NCBI GenBank assembly: GCA_016190055.1
Contig: JACPRH010000010.1
Coordinates: forward strand, 46,497-110,496
DNA length: 64,000 bases
Source: Nitrososphaerota archaeon
GTDB taxonomy: Archaea; Thermoproteota; Nitrososphaeria; Nitrososphaerales; JACPRH01
Direction: 5' to 3'
Shown here: positions 7,785 through 16,667 of the stretch, in pieces
How the letters are laid out: each line of letters starts with the position of its first letter
Numbering within the stretch: position 1 is the stretch's first letter
Made by a program: the position numbers and the translations under genes
The notes under the pieces: generated by a model
Seen by the model: only the letters and a program-made list of their open reading frames with translations
What the model was told of the DNA's origin: nothing
The model's database searches: none

Positions 7785-9953
7785 ATGAGTCAACGATCCT
7801 CTGTTCTGAAAGTACTTGAGGCCTACACCCGAGACGTTGGACGCGGTGTAGCTAGAATAGACTATGACGCAATGGATGCGCTGGACGCCTCAACAGGCGA
7901 CGTAATCGAGATTAGAGGAAAACGGAGAACAGTCGCTAAATGCCTGCCACTATACCCTTCTGACGAAGGAAGAGGCGTAATCCGCGTAGACGGATTAATT
8001 CGAAACAATGCGGGCGTAGCCATCGGTGACACAGTTACAATAAAGAAGATCAGGGCACCATCCGCCGAGAAAGTGGTCGTAGCCCCACTTGAAGCCATTC
8101 CCCCCATAGATGAACGATACCTCGCGGATGCTCTTGAAAGCGTCCCAGTCACCAAGGGGGACAACATAATGATTCCTTACTTCGGAGGCAGACTCACCTT
8201 CCAAGTTATCGGCGTCAACCCCATTGCTGATGCCGTGCTGATCACGCAGCGCACCGTCTTCGCAATATCTGAGAAGGGTGAAGTACTACGAGGTGTACCT
8301 CAGGTAACCTACGAGGACATCGGTGGACTGAAAGACGAAATTCAAAAAGTCCGCGAAATGATCGAGCTTCCGCTTAGGCATCCGGAGATCTTTGAACGAC
8401 TCGGTGTCGAGGCTCCTAAAGGTGTCCTCCTATACGGTCCTCCTGGAACAGGTAAGACACTGCTTGCAAAGGCAGTGGCGAATGAAAGCAGCGCCCACTT
8501 CATTAGCATCAGCGGGCCTGAGATCATGAGCAAGTTCTATGGAGAGTCTGAGGCTAGGCTCCGAGAAATCTTCAAGGAGGCTAAGGAGAAGGCTCCTACT
8601 ATCGTTTTCATCGATGAAATAGACTCAATCGCACCTAAGCGTGAAGAGGTCACGGGAGAGGTTGAGCGCCGCGTAGTCAGCCAGCTCCTCTCTCTAATGG
8701 ATGGACTGGAAGGCCGAGGCAAAGTCATCGTCATCGCCGCAACCAACAGACCAAACGCAATCGACCCAGCGCTGAGACGACCAGGAAGATTCGACCGAGA
8801 AATCGAGATTAACGTGCCGGATAAGCGTGGACGACTAGAGATCATGCAGATCCACAGTAGACACATGCCTCTGACTGAGGATGTTGATCTCGACAAGCTT
8901 GCCTCCGTAACCCACGGCTTCGTAGGCGCAGACCTAGAGTACTTGGCTAAAGAGGCAGCTATGAAGACTCTGAGAAGAATACTCCCAGAGATGAAGCTGG
9001 ATGAGAGCAAGCTGCAGCCTGAATTCCTGAACAAACTCAAGGTCACAATGTCTGACTTTGAACAGGCCCTGAAAGACGTGACCCCATCAGCCATGCGCGA
9101 GGTCTATCTTGAGACCCCGGATATCAAGTGGAGTGATATAGGTGGTCTTGAAGGCATCAAGAAGGAGCTTCAAGAGGCAGTTGAGTGGCCTATGAAGTAC
9201 CCGACGATCTACGAGAAAATCGGCTACTCGATGCCTAAAGGTGTAATGCTGCACGGTCCCTCCGGAACAGGCAAAACTCTGCTGGCCAAGGCCGTAGCGA
9301 CTGAAAGTGAAGCTAACTTCATCAGCATCAGAGGCCCCGAGCTACTCTCAAAATGGGTAGGTGAATCGGAGCGAGGTGTCCGCGAAGTCTTCCGACGAGC
9401 ACGTCAAGCAGCACCCTGTGTCATCTTCTTCGACGAGGTAGACGCTTTAGCACCTATACGAGGTATAAGCGGCGACAGCATGGTCACAGAAAGAGTAGTC
9501 AGTCAACTGTTAACAGAGCTCGACGGTATCAGATCACTCGCAGGCGTAATCGTATTAGCCGCGACTAACCGCATCGATATGGTAGACCCAGCTCTGCTGA
9601 GACCCGGACGCTTCGACAAACTACTATACATTCCGCTGCCTGACCGCGACTCAAGAGAACAGGTGCTCAGAATCCACACCGCTGGCAAACCCCTAGGGAA
9701 AGACGTAGACCTTGGACGCCTCGCCGAGATGACCGACGGCTTCAGCGGCGCAGACATAGCGGCAGTAGGCAACACAGCAGTCAGCATCGTCCTCCAAAAC
9801 TACATCGCCAGCTACCCAGACCCCGAAGAAGCAACTAAACACGTCAGCGAAGCTACAGTCTCAATGAAACACTTCGAAGACGCAATAAGAAAAGTCAAAT
9901 CATCCAGAGAAAGCAAACCACTCGAAAAAGCAGCAGTACCATACTACCGCTAA
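7785..9953 (+). CDS. cdc48: Cdc48/VCP-type AAA+ ATPase
   Basis: This unfoldase remodels proteins and feeds the proteasome. The 722 residues comprise an N-domain (about 1-185, double-psi barrel) and two AAA modules. D1 has Walker A GPPGTGKT (about 217), Walker [13 protein letters not shown] and [20 protein letters not shown]2 has Walker A GPSGTGKT (about 490, Ser for the usual second Pro), Walker [12 protein letters not shown] and [19 protein letters not shown]. The C-terminus is VPYYR, whose penultimate Tyr after an aromatic residue resembles the HbYX proteasome-docking motif. The next 640 bases are free of genes, marking the edge of the core block. Confidence 0.97.
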   Translation: MSQRSSVLKVLEAYTRDVGRGVARIDYDAMDALDASTGDVIEIRGKRRTVAKCLPLYPSDEGRGVIRVDGLIRNNAGVAIGDTVTIKKIRAPSAEKVVVAPLEAIPPIDERYLADALESVPVTKGDNIMIPYFGGRLTFQVIGVNPIADAVLITQRTVFAISEKGEVLRGVPQVTYEDIGGLKDEIQKVREMIELPLRHPEIFERLGVEAPKGVLLYGPPGTGKTLLAKAVANESSAHFISISGPEIMSKFYGESEARLREIFKEAKEKAPTIVFIDEIDSIAPKREEVTGEVERRVVSQLLSLMDGLEGRGKVIVIAATNRPNAIDPALRRPGRFDREIEINVPDKRGRLEIMQIHSRHMPLTEDVDLDKLASVTHGFVGADLEYLAKEAAMKTLRRILPEMKLDESKLQPEFLNKLKVTMSDFEQALKDVTPSAMREVYLETPDIKWSDIGGLEGIKKELQEAVEWPMKYPTIYEKIGYSMPKGVMLHGPSGTGKTLLAKAVATESEANFISIRGPELLSKWVGESERGVREVFRRARQAAPCVIFFDEVDALAPIRGISGDSMVTERVVSQLLTELDGIRSLAGVIVLAATNRIDMVDPALLRPGRFDKLLYIPLPDRDSREQVLRIHTAGKPLGKDVDLGRLAEMTDGFSGADIAAVGNTAVSIVLQNYIASYPDPEEATKHVSEATVSMKHFEDAIRKVKSSRESKPLEKAAVPYYR

Positions 9954-10590
9954 ACACAGCCGTCATTCACTCACCAAACTAATCGACCAAACCTAGCGAA
10001 CAGCCTCAAAGCAACATCCTACAAGCGCACCCTTCTACCCCGCCTTGTATTCACCCGACCAATCCAATACAAGAAGCAGAACGCAATCTATTCGCATATA
10101 CAATTCTATCTTGTTAGCGGGAAAAAGTCACCGAGGATAATCTTGCAAGCACAACCAACGTTTTCAACAAGCACTGTATATCCCGAGATCTCATTCAAGC
10201 AGATCGCTTAGAACAGCAATTGGATTCTTACGCACATTTCAATAGAATATATACCCTCCCCCCTAGGTCGGCAGCAGGCGTGCGAGTTCTATGAAGCATC
10301 GCAAATCTGTCTAGCCCAGCAGAGCAGCATAACTATACTTGCACAGAAGCCTGTTTCCAAATACGAATATTCAGTGCGTTCCATTGGCTCCAAGCTAAAG
10401 TTGCAAGGTAGGGTACAGAACAAATCCGCCAGATAGAAGAAGTCTAGATAGTTCTAACAGTTAGAACATCTCTTCTACGGAACTGCAGCAATGGGCATGT
10501 TGGCGACGATGGTTCTTTATTGTTAAAGGTTAAGAGCGTTATCCGAATAAAGGATTAAAGATAAATGGGTCAAGTATAGACGTTTCGTCT
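9954..10590. other. Gene-free boundary segment between cdc48 and the integrase
   Basis: I see no credible ORF or tRNA. The last 100 bases are A/T-rich with repeated TATA-like text (GTTAAAGGTTAAGAGCG, GGATTAAAGATAAATGG), suitable as an integrase promoter. Two short perfect inverted repeats lie here and are listed separately. This segment is the natural place for the left junction of the accessory island, but I could not pair it with a direct repeat at the right side. Confidence 0.5.
10451..10467. repeat. Palindrome GTTCTAA-CAG-TTAGAAC upstream of the integrase
   Basis: Perfect 7-bp arms around a 3-bp centre, 124 bases before the integrase start. It is a possible operator or recombinase arm site. 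Confidence 0.5.
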
Positions 10591-10591
10591 A
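10577..10591. promoter_or_regulatory. Inverted repeat TAGACG-TTT-CGTCTA touching the integrase start codon
   Basis: Perfect 6-bp arms with a TTT centre; the final A of the right arm is the A of the integrase ATG. The position would let a bound protein, or the integrase itself, block its own expression. In mRNA it would form a hairpin at the start codon. Confidence 0.5.
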
Positions 10592-11925
10592 TGTCAGCCC
10601 TTCGGGATTTGAAGGTAAGAGATGATGAGTGGAGTAGTGATTCTCCGGCAGTCGATAAGCTACTCAAGCGGCTGATGCGTAAGACGAAGAGTGACTCAAG
10701 CCGCAAGGGCTATCTCTACACTTTGCATCGATTTTGTCAGGCTAATAGTACAACACCGGATGAGGTTGTGACTTGGCCTCGAGAGAAGGTGGAATCTACT
10801 GTTCAGAGCTTTACGGACAGGCATACGGATTCTCCTATGGTTGCAACGGTTAATCAGGCTCGGCTAGTAACTTTCTTCTTTGTCAACGGTTTCCGTGTTG
10901 GGAAGCACAGCAATCTAGAGCTTGAAAGCTACAGCGTGCCTGCTCGTTTCAGAAGGACCGAGGAGTACATACCTACTGATGAAGAGATTCGTGACATAGC
11001 CACCAAAGCCGGTGTGGGTCTTCGCAACCGCTGCGGGATATTGCTTCTTTACACGGCCGGTTTGAGAAACAGCACAATGCGAGCTCTGCGCTGGGAAGAT
11101 TTCCCAGACTTAGAAACCTGCGGCGATAAGCCGCTTTACGTACCTATTTACCCTGAGATGAAACGCATAGACCCAGATAGCTGCAAGGGCCGCGTACCCT
11201 ACTTTACCTTCGCGGCACCGGAAACCGTTGAAGCTTTGAGGAATTACAAGCGATTCATCGAAGAGAGGTACGGAATAGTTCCGGGTCAAGTCATTTTCAT
11301 GTCCACCGATAGGAGAAAGACACTAGATGAAAAACGGTTCATTCCGATTAGCAAAACCATACTCGAAGGGCTTGTGAAAACAGCCGCTAAGAACGTAGGC
11401 ATATCCAAATGGAAACAGGTTCACCCGCACGTCTTTAGGAAAGCATACGAGTCGCGACTGCGCAATTCAGGACTAGATCTGAAGGATCAGGAGTTCCTAA
11501 TGGGTCATATATTGGATGGTTCGATGGATTGCTATTACGATAAGACGAAGATAGAGGATCTTCGAGCTAAATACAACAAGGTTGTTTTCTTCCCCGATGT
11601 CAGTCGAGAGGTGAGGGACGAACTTGAAGAGGCCCGCAAAGAAATTGCTAATCTGAAACATGAGAGAGAAAGAGAGAAGGTTCAAGAAAGAGCGTTGATC
11701 GACAGGCTCGCATCCTTTGAGGAGAGATTCAGTAAATACGAACAGTTCACAAAGAAGTTCATGGAACTAAATCCAGACGAACTAGCTCAGTTAGAGGAGA
11801 AGATGCAAGAGAAGAGAGAAGAGAACTGGAAGAAAGAGGAGCGGGAAGCAGACATAGAATACGAAAAGGGGAAAGCGGAGTTCAAGGCGCAAATAGAAAG
11901 GGAGAACAAGAACGGCTTCCCCTAA
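10591..11925 (+). CDS. Tyrosine recombinase (integrase) with C-terminal coiled coil
   Basis: It would insert and excise the accessory element by site-specific strand exchange. The 444-residue protein has an N-terminal SAM-like core-binding domain (about 15-115) and a catalytic domain with the first Arg in YTAGLRNSTMRALRWEDF, the HxxR box HPHVFRKAYESRL, and the nucleophile region MGHILDGSMDCYYDKT. Residues after about 340 are a long charged coiled coil (EEARKEIANLKHERERE), longer than in XerA-type enzymes and like integrases of archaeal mobile elements. It lies at the left end of the island and is read inward. Confidence 0.9.
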   Translation: MSALRDLKVRDDEWSSDSPAVDKLLKRLMRKTKSDSSRKGYLYTLHRFCQANSTTPDEVVTWPREKVESTVQSFTDRHTDSPMVATVNQARLVTFFFVNGFRVGKHSNLELESYSVPARFRRTEEYIPTDEEIRDIATKAGVGLRNRCGILLLYTAGLRNSTMRALRWEDFPDLETCGDKPLYVPIYPEMKRIDPDSCKGRVPYFTFAAPETVEALRNYKRFIEERYGIVPGQVIFMSTDRRKTLDEKRFIPISKTILEGLVKTAAKNVGISKWKQVHPHVFRKAYESRLRNSGLDLKDQEFLMGHILDGSMDCYYDKTKIEDLRAKYNKVVFFPDVSREVRDELEEARKEIANLKHEREREKVQERALIDRLASFEERFSKYEQFTKKFMELNPDELAQLEEKMQEKREENWKKEEREADIEYEKGKAEFKAQIERENKNGFP

Positions 11926-12008
11926 CTAAAGACGCTAATTATCCTCAAAATCAAACACACGGCTAGACGGACAAAACCAGCTCAGAAAGCGGTGATAGAC
12001 GTTAATGG

Positions 12009-12263
12009 ATGAGATATGCGGATATCTTTATTAGAAGCGTTGCTAGGCTTTCGTTCAGATTGAAGTGCCCATGCTGTCATCATGATGCCGATAGGCGTCA
12101 ATTCAGAGTCCTACGTATCGAAACAGAATATACAACACCGCAGACCCCGGATTATCAGGCAGTAGTGCTTTCTCCAAGAGCTTGTCCAAAATGCGGGGTC
12201 ATCTTTATGGATACGTCTACACTATCAAAGCTACCCGCCTTAGCCCCTAAAGGCCCAGAGTAA
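12009..12263 (+). CDS. Small zinc-ribbon protein (84 aa)
   Basis: The ORF MRYADIFIRSVARLSFRLKC contains CPCCHH near residue 20 and CPKCGVIFMD near residue 60, giving a four-Cys zinc-ribbon pattern. I do not recognise the family. It lies about 80 bases after the integrase on the same strand. A TGGATGAGATATG context makes the exact start uncertain. Confidence 0.55.
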   Translation: MRYADIFIRSVARLSFRLKCPCCHHDADRRQFRVLRIETEYTTPQTPDYQAVVLSPRACPKCGVIFMDTSTLSKLPALAPKGPE

Positions 12264-12400
12264 AGCATCCATTACCCAAACTGAATCTCCTTCAACAATT
12301 ATCAGACAACGAAGCGGAACCACTAAATAAATTCAACACCCGTTCACATCACCCAAAGATTCATCATATCCATAAATCATATTTTTATTGAGCTTAGCAT

Positions 12401-12634
12401 ATGTGGCTCACAGATAATATCCGAGATATGGACAAGTCCGAGATGCGAAGGACGTTTCAATCCATGAAACGACAGATACAAACGGCCTCCAGCGAAAAAG
12501 AGGCAAACGAGATCCTCTCCGAAGCAGAATACCTAACACAGAACTGCTCCAAAGATAATCGACAATTCGCCGAAAAACAACTCGAAGAACTCAAGCAAGC
12601 TTCGCAGTTCCGCTTCCCAGCAGACTCCGAGTAA
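12401..12634 (+). CDS. Hypothetical small helical protein (77 aa)
   Basis: A short highly charged sequence (MDKSEMRRTFQSMKRQIQ, SSEKEANEILSEAEYL) predicted to be all alpha-helical, without recognised motifs. A TATA-like CATATTTTTATTGAGC lies upstream. Translation may start at Met10 (MDKSEM) rather than the first ATG. It is convergent with the DUF3987-type gene across the repeat region. Confidence 0.55.
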   Translation: MWLTDNIRDMDKSEMRRTFQSMKRQIQTASSEKEANEILSEAEYLTQNCSKDNRQFAEKQLEELKQASQFRFPADSE

Positions 12635-12703
12635 ACAACCGCCTCATCTTTTTTCTTCCTTCATTTTTCTAATTCCAAAAGCTGTTAAGTCGCAACTTGA
12701 ACA

Positions 12704-12922
12704 AAGTGGTAAGTGGTAAGTCCAGTGAATACCATTACTGCTTCAACTAGTGGCAAGTAGTTGAATTGTCCGTCTTAGTTATCGTTTAAGAAGTAGTAAG
12801 GAAATTAATGTTTCTTACTACTTATTACTTTACTACTTACTACTTCTTCTTCCTACCGACTAGTTTTAGAGAATAGTACGACGAATCTTGGAAAGTCCTT
12901 TTCCCACTCTTACCACTCTTAT
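12704..12922. repeat. Iteron-like AAGTRGTAAG repeat cluster between convergent genes
   Basis: Copies on the plus strand include AAGTGGTAAGTGGTAAG (12704-12720) and AAGTAGTAAG (12791-12800). The reverse complement occurs as CTTACTACTT (12814-12823), TTTACTACTTACTACTTC (about 12829-12846) and CTTACCACTCTTA (about 12908-12920). The 12791/12814 pair forms a near-perfect hairpin. A further inverted repeat, TTCAACTA-8 nt-TAGTTGAA, is at 12742-12765. Both flanking genes end here, so this is not a simple promoter operator. An origin of replication for an integrated plasmid is a reasonable reading. Confidence 0.6.
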
Positions 12923-14313
12923 GTCTCCCATCCCTTCTTTGTGAGTCGAAATACTTGTGGAGAAAAACCGCCTTTCGGTTTGAACTTCTCATACTCTTCA
13001 TCCTTTAGTGTGCCTTGCTCGCCGGGCTCTGCAGCTACTTCGAATAGGCCCATTTTAATTCCTAGACCAATTACTTCGCTTACTTTTTGCTTATATGTTG
13101 TTTTTAGCTCGGTCATTATGATATTTGTTGTGAAAAGGCCATTGTTCGCTTTTGCTATTCTTACGAAGTCTGCTAGATCGTATTTGGATGATGGGATTCT
13201 CTTCTCTTCACGGTTTATAGTGAACTCTCTCCAAGTATTCATTGCCTCACGCCACATCGAGAGATATATCTCTGCATCATCAATTGCTCTCCGCATATCC
13301 TCTTCGTCGATCATTAGGATTTGGTCGCGGCTGTACTTGAGTCGAGCTCCTGCGTAGATTGCAGACAGCTTAAGCGCATTGAGTTTTATCTTTGAAAGAA
13401 CTGATGCCTCTATTCCTTCAGTTCGCCTCTTCTCATAGATCTGGTCTCTGATTTTCTTGTCATAATCTAACCACAAGGCGCCAGCAGCGGAGACTACGAA
13501 AATGTACTCAAAGCTGTACAGCAGTTTCATCTGGTCAAGTATTTCGTTCTGTAATTCTTCGAGTTCTTTGTCACCTTCAGTACTGTCAAAGAAGAAGCTT
13601 GTGGGCAGCTTCTCTGGCTGCGGGATATCTTCGGTTATCCAGAGAAATCTGCATCCCAAGCCTTGCAGGAAGAAATCCTCGGTAAGTACCTTGTATGTCA
13701 TGTGGCTACCGCAGCCTAGGAAGGCTACGTATGGCTCTGTCCCGCCTTCTAACTGCATGCTGCGTGTGTATTTTGCGCCTATACGGCTATCCCAAAGGCT
13801 AGACAGGTATTCGAGCATATCTTTCTGGTACTGTTTGTTGCTTATTCCACCTATCAGCTTGCTGAATTCATCCTTTATGATTAGGTTGATCGGGTGAGGC
13901 TTTACATTTTCACGTTCGACGCCGCCTTTCTTACCTATAGTTCCAGTCACGTATTCTGTGAAGCCTTCCGGTGTAAAGTCATCTGGTCCAAGATGCTCGA
14001 CACCCATCATTTTGTTCCATTTTTTCGCTATGTCCTCGGTAGCGTTCTTGAGCGGTGTTTTGCAGCCTGTTCCAGAGGGCGCGATGTAGAGTTGCCAAAA
14101 AGCCGGTTTTACGTCGCCCATCTCATCCCGTATCTTCGCGTTGCCTAGAGCTAGCGAGAGCAAAGCTAACGCAGGAGCTCGAGCCCACATTGGGCCAACC
14201 TTGAACCTTTTCCTGAAGAATTGTTCGGACTTGTAGATAACAGAATCTTCCCATCGCAAGCGTTGATACGGGTATTCAACAACAGAGAAAGGATCTTGTT
14301 CCATTAGCGTCAC
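12919..14313 (-). CDS. DUF3987-type phage/plasmid ATPase (replication-associated), unusual P-loop
   Basis: Proteins of this group are helicase-like ATPases carried by viruses and plasmids. Near residue 78 the Walker A region reads APSGTGCKTPL: an extra Cys lies between the last Gly and Lys compared with the usual SGxGKTP. A Walker B strand INLIIKDEF follows near residue 145, and later YVAFLGCGSHMTYKVLTEDF. A C-terminal winged helix is likely (LADFVRIAKANNGLFTTNII). The family call rests on layout and is moderate. Its start overlaps the upstream AbrB-like gene by 4 bases, so the two are one operon. The iteron-like repeats lie just past its 3' end. Confidence 0.6.
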   Translation of the reverse strand: MTLMEQDPFSVVEYPYQRLRWEDSVIYKSEQFFRKRFKVGPMWARAPALALLSLALGNAKIRDEMGDVKPAFWQLYIAPSGTGCKTPLKNATEDIAKKWNKMMGVEHLGPDDFTPEGFTEYVTGTIGKKGGVERENVKPHPINLIIKDEFSKLIGGISNKQYQKDMLEYLSSLWDSRIGAKYTRSMQLEGGTEPYVAFLGCGSHMTYKVLTEDFFLQGLGCRFLWITEDIPQPEKLPTSFFFDSTEGDKELEELQNEILDQMKLLYSFEYIFVVSAAGALWLDYDKKIRDQIYEKRRTEGIEASVLSKIKLNALKLSAIYAGARLKYSRDQILMIDEEDMRRAIDDAEIYLSMWREAMNTWREFTINREEKRIPSSKYDLADFVRIAKANNGLFTTNIIMTELKTTYKQKVSEVIGLGIKMGLFEVAAEPGEQGTLKDEEYEKFKPKGGFSPQVFRLTKKGWET

Positions 14314-14648
14314 TTATCCATGCTGCGGGTCGATTCTCGTGTCGTAGGCTTTCGTGTTCTTCGCCCTATCATAATTTCACATAAGTCTACAAAGTCGCCC
14401 GGCTTAAGTTGCAAATCGCGGATAACTTCCTCCGGAATAGCCACTTGTACGTGATCGATGACGCAGCATTCAAAGAATGAGCTTCTTCGCCCTGTTTTCA
14501 GGTTGATTATTGTCAGACCCATATATGTGCCTGTGTCTAGCCCTATCCGTCTCGCCGTATGATCTGAGAAGGTTATGCGGCCGCCCTCGGTTATCTCGAA
14601 GCCGTCTGATCTTTTGTTTTGGGACATGTTAGTACCAACACTAATCAA
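14310..14648 (-). CDS. AbrB-like small regulator (112 aa)
   Basis: The first half, DGFEITEGGRITFSDHTARRIGLDTGTY, resembles a swapped-hairpin AbrB strand set, and the second half, VQVAIPEEVIRDLQLKPGDFVDLCE, is a clear AbrB/SpoVT pattern. It may thus carry two such units or a long single one. It is the first gene of a two-gene operon with the ATPase (ATGA overlap), which suggests control of element copy number or replication. The start is uncertain: MISVGTNM or the later MSQNKRSDG. Confidence 0.6.
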   Translation of the reverse strand: MISVGTNMSQNKRSDGFEITEGGRITFSDHTARRIGLDTGTYMGLTIINLKTGRRSSFFECCVIDHVQVAIPEEVIRDLQLKPGDFVDLCEIMIGRRTRKPTTRESTRSMDK

Positions 14649-14751
14649 TTATTTGAATAAAAGCATTTCTATTTTCATTATAATAATCAATTATCCGCAC
14701 ATATTGCTATATAATGGATTTAATTTGGCGAATCTCGTGATAAATAATCCT

Positions 14752-14767
14752 TTGGGGCTAGCCCCAA
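14752..14767. promoter_or_regulatory. 16-bp perfect palindrome TTGGGGCTAGCCCCAA between divergent genes
   Basis: It lies in the 219-bp gap between the AbrB-like gene (minus) and the zinc-ribbon gene (plus). The gap is otherwise A/T-rich, so the G/C-rich palindrome stands out. It is a likely dimer-binding operator, perhaps for the AbrB-like protein. Confidence 0.5.
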
Positions 14768-14867
14768 GATGTTCAATGTAGAATTCACAAATATCTCGAA
14801 ACTCACACAAGTTTCGCGCACCACCTATTTGTTAAACCATATACTCTTAGACTATTATCGTGAGAGT

Positions 14868-15134
14868 ATGGGAAGAATACTCATCAACGGTTTTGTGTGT
14901 GAACGATGCGGACATCAATGGGTTCCCAGCGCCGTGTGTATGTGTGAGAAATGTGTGGAGGAAAGTAAAAAGGTAAAGTCTAAAGACGGCAGGATACCGC
15001 TGTCTATAGTCCGACCGCCAGCCGATCCTAACGCTTTACCAACGGTTTGCCCGCGCTGCAAGTCAGCGTACTGGAACAGGGCAAAGAAGGTTGAGGCTTC
15101 ACAACCCGCAGTTACCTCGGATATACCGGCCTAG
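14868..15134 (+). CDS. Zinc-ribbon protein with split C4 site (88 aa)
   Basis: The track ORF starts at 14769, but the ATG at 14868 (MGRILINGFVCERCGHQWVP) is preferred: a TATA-like AACCATATACTC sits about 25-30 bases before it. The protein has CERCGHQWVP at the start and CPRCKSAYWNRAKK near the end, the pattern of archaeal 'CxxCGxxW...CPxCxSxxWNR' ribbons. A middle insertion adds a further pair, CMCEKC. Function unknown; likely DNA- or protein-binding. Confidence 0.7.
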   Translation: MGRILINGFVCERCGHQWVPSAVCMCEKCVEESKKVKSKDGRIPLSIVRPPADPNALPTVCPRCKSAYWNRAKKVEASQPAVTSDIPA

Positions 15135-15466
15135 ACGGGTATTCGCCTACTAGCCCACCTTGTTTATGCTGCATGTCTAGCCCCTAGTAGAACTTAGTCT
15201 AGATGTCCTGTGCGCTATGTAACGAGGTTGTTGTAGGCTAGGTTCTTGGGGTAGACTAGAACAACGATGGCTAGCTCCTACCTAACGCTAGATGAACGAC
15301 GGTATATTACTGAAGAACCCCACTAATCTTATACGATTAGTGGCAATATCTTGTTTAGAATGGTGCCTTATCATCTACATTCTCCCGATGGCAAGACGAA
15401 AAAATGCAGGAAACCTTGGGAAAGAACCTTAATGAAAGTGAGTTAAACAGTGCTAATATCAATCAG
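15135..15466. other. CTAG-rich gene-free segment with a perfect hairpin
   Basis: No ORF longer than about 28 codons is credible. The tetramer CTAG recurs about nine times in the first 170 bases (for example CCCCTAG, GTCTAGATG, GACTAGAAC, GGCTAGCTCC). A perfect 9-bp inverted repeat, CCACTAATC-TTATAC-GATTAGTGG, is at 15320-15343. Both could be binding sites or relics; no function can be assigned. Confidence 0.45.
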
Positions 15467-15787
15467 CTAGTTTTTCCCACCTATGCGTCCTGCTCCCTCT
15501 AAGAGTTTCGCGCAAGCTTCGACAAATCGGGTTCCTTTACCTCGCTCTGCCTTCCTATAGTTTGAGAACGCTTTCTGAAGCGCTTGTTCTAACTTGGCAT
15601 CTAGGATGTGCCTGCGATTTACAGGTTCCCAAGTATCTACCTGCTCAAGCATCTCTTCAAATGCGCTGTCAAAACTGGAAAAGTACGTTAACCGTATTCG
15701 ACTTATTTGATCCTTGTCGAGTTCCATCTGCTCCAGCTCTGGAATACTAGACTCCCAATATGCAAAGAAATCGTCTAAACGGGTCAA
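15467..15787 (-). CDS. Hypothetical helical protein (106 aa)
   Basis: The product MTRLDDFFAYWESSIPELEQ is charged, probably all-helical, with no known motif. Its C-terminus (ACAKLLEGAGRIGGKN) is Gly-rich. It sits 50 bases downstream of the membrane protein gene on the same strand and may be its operon partner. I do not recognise it. Confidence 0.5.
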   Translation of the reverse strand: MTRLDDFFAYWESSIPELEQMELDKDQISRIRLTYFSSFDSAFEEMLEQVDTWEPVNRRHILDAKLEQALQKAFSNYRKAERGKGTRFVEACAKLLEGAGRIGGKN

Positions 15788-15838
15788 ACGATTGCGAAGA
15801 TTCGTGACGGCAAGAAAAGGTTTACTCTGGAGTTTAGG

Positions 15839-16666
15839 CTATTCCTGTTTTTCGCCGCATTTAGGACAGTATTTGGCCGCCTTCACTATCCTAGTTCCGC
15901 AGTTTATGCAGAATTTCTGAGGTGACTCGTTGACCGCTTCGCTTACTATTGCTTTTTCTGGTTCTTCGACGTGTCTCGCCTTGGTTTCAGAGTGTTGAAG
16001 GTCTCCCTCTTTTCTCGTTGGCAGTATTACGTACGGTGTGGCGAAGCTGATTGCAGCCCCGATCGCGATGAGGAAGATCCCTATGTCGAGGCGCCAGCTC
16101 GCATGTATTGACTGAGTGCTTGTTAGTGTTTCTGAAAGAGAGCCGGTTACTAAACCTACGCTGTTCAGGCCGAAAACAAATATGGCTACTGTGAATATTG
16201 CTAAGATGCCTCCTGCTTTTTGTCCTTTCTTGCTTGACTCCCTCAGCGCTGCGACAAGGAGAATCGGCAAGGAGACCACGTATAATAGGAGGCTGAGAAG
16301 CATTGAAGCTAACCAAATTATTCCGGTAGACGTTGGGGGTCTGTATAGTGCAAGACTTTGTACTAAACCCCATCCCAGCTGACGCTGGAACATCGGGCTG
16401 TTCAACGCAGCGTCTATGTCAAGTTTTTTCATCTCCTCTGCGCTAATTTCTGGAGGAGATTTGTTTCGTGCTGCGGCCTCGTTTAATTCACCCAGTAAAT
16501 ACGGTGAATAACTAAGTGAGAGCGACATGATTCTAGTTTTCTCTGGTTCAGACAAATACTCTCCGCTTATCGACCACCAAGGCAGTACTCCTCCTGTTAC
16601 GACGAGGAGTAAAGCGATAAGACCTACGTAATTTACCAAATCACAACCCCTCCTGTAGCTTGTCAT
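15839..16666 (-). CDS. Membrane protein with C-terminal zinc ribbon
   Basis: The track start at 16765 overlaps the upstream gene. I prefer the ATG at 16666 (MTSYRRGCDLVNYVGL), which follows that gene's stop by one base. The 275 residues hold an N-terminal TM helix (LIALLLVVTGGVLPWWSI), an extracellular loop, three further helices, and a C-terminal ribbon FCINCGTRIVKAAKYCPKCG (CxxC-x12-CxxC). This 'zinc_ribbon_2 plus membrane' build is common in archaea, with no defined role. It is coupled to the secreted protein gene upstream. Confidence 0.65.
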   Translation of the reverse strand: MTSYRRGCDLVNYVGLIALLLVVTGGVLPWWSISGEYLSEPEKTRIMSLSLSYSPYLLGELNEAAARNKSPPEISAEEMKKLDIDAALNSPMFQRQLGWGLVQSLALYRPPTSTGIIWLASMLLSLLLYVVSLPILLVAALRESSKKGQKAGGILAIFTVAIFVFGLNSVGLVTGSLSETLTSTQSIHASWRLDIGIFLIAIGAAISFATPYVILPTRKEGDLQHSETKARHVEEPEKAIVSEAVNESPQKFCINCGTRIVKAAKYCPKCGEKQE

Positions 16667-16667
16667 C

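Noticed and set aside
14769-14867. N-terminal 33-residue extension of the zinc-ribbon ORF
   Set aside because: A TATA-like element lies inside it and the ATG at 14868 sits at the right distance for a leaderless start.
15360-15446. 28-codon ORF MVPYHLHSPDGKTKKC
   Set aside because: Too short, no homology signs, and no promoter or ribosome binding site that decides it.
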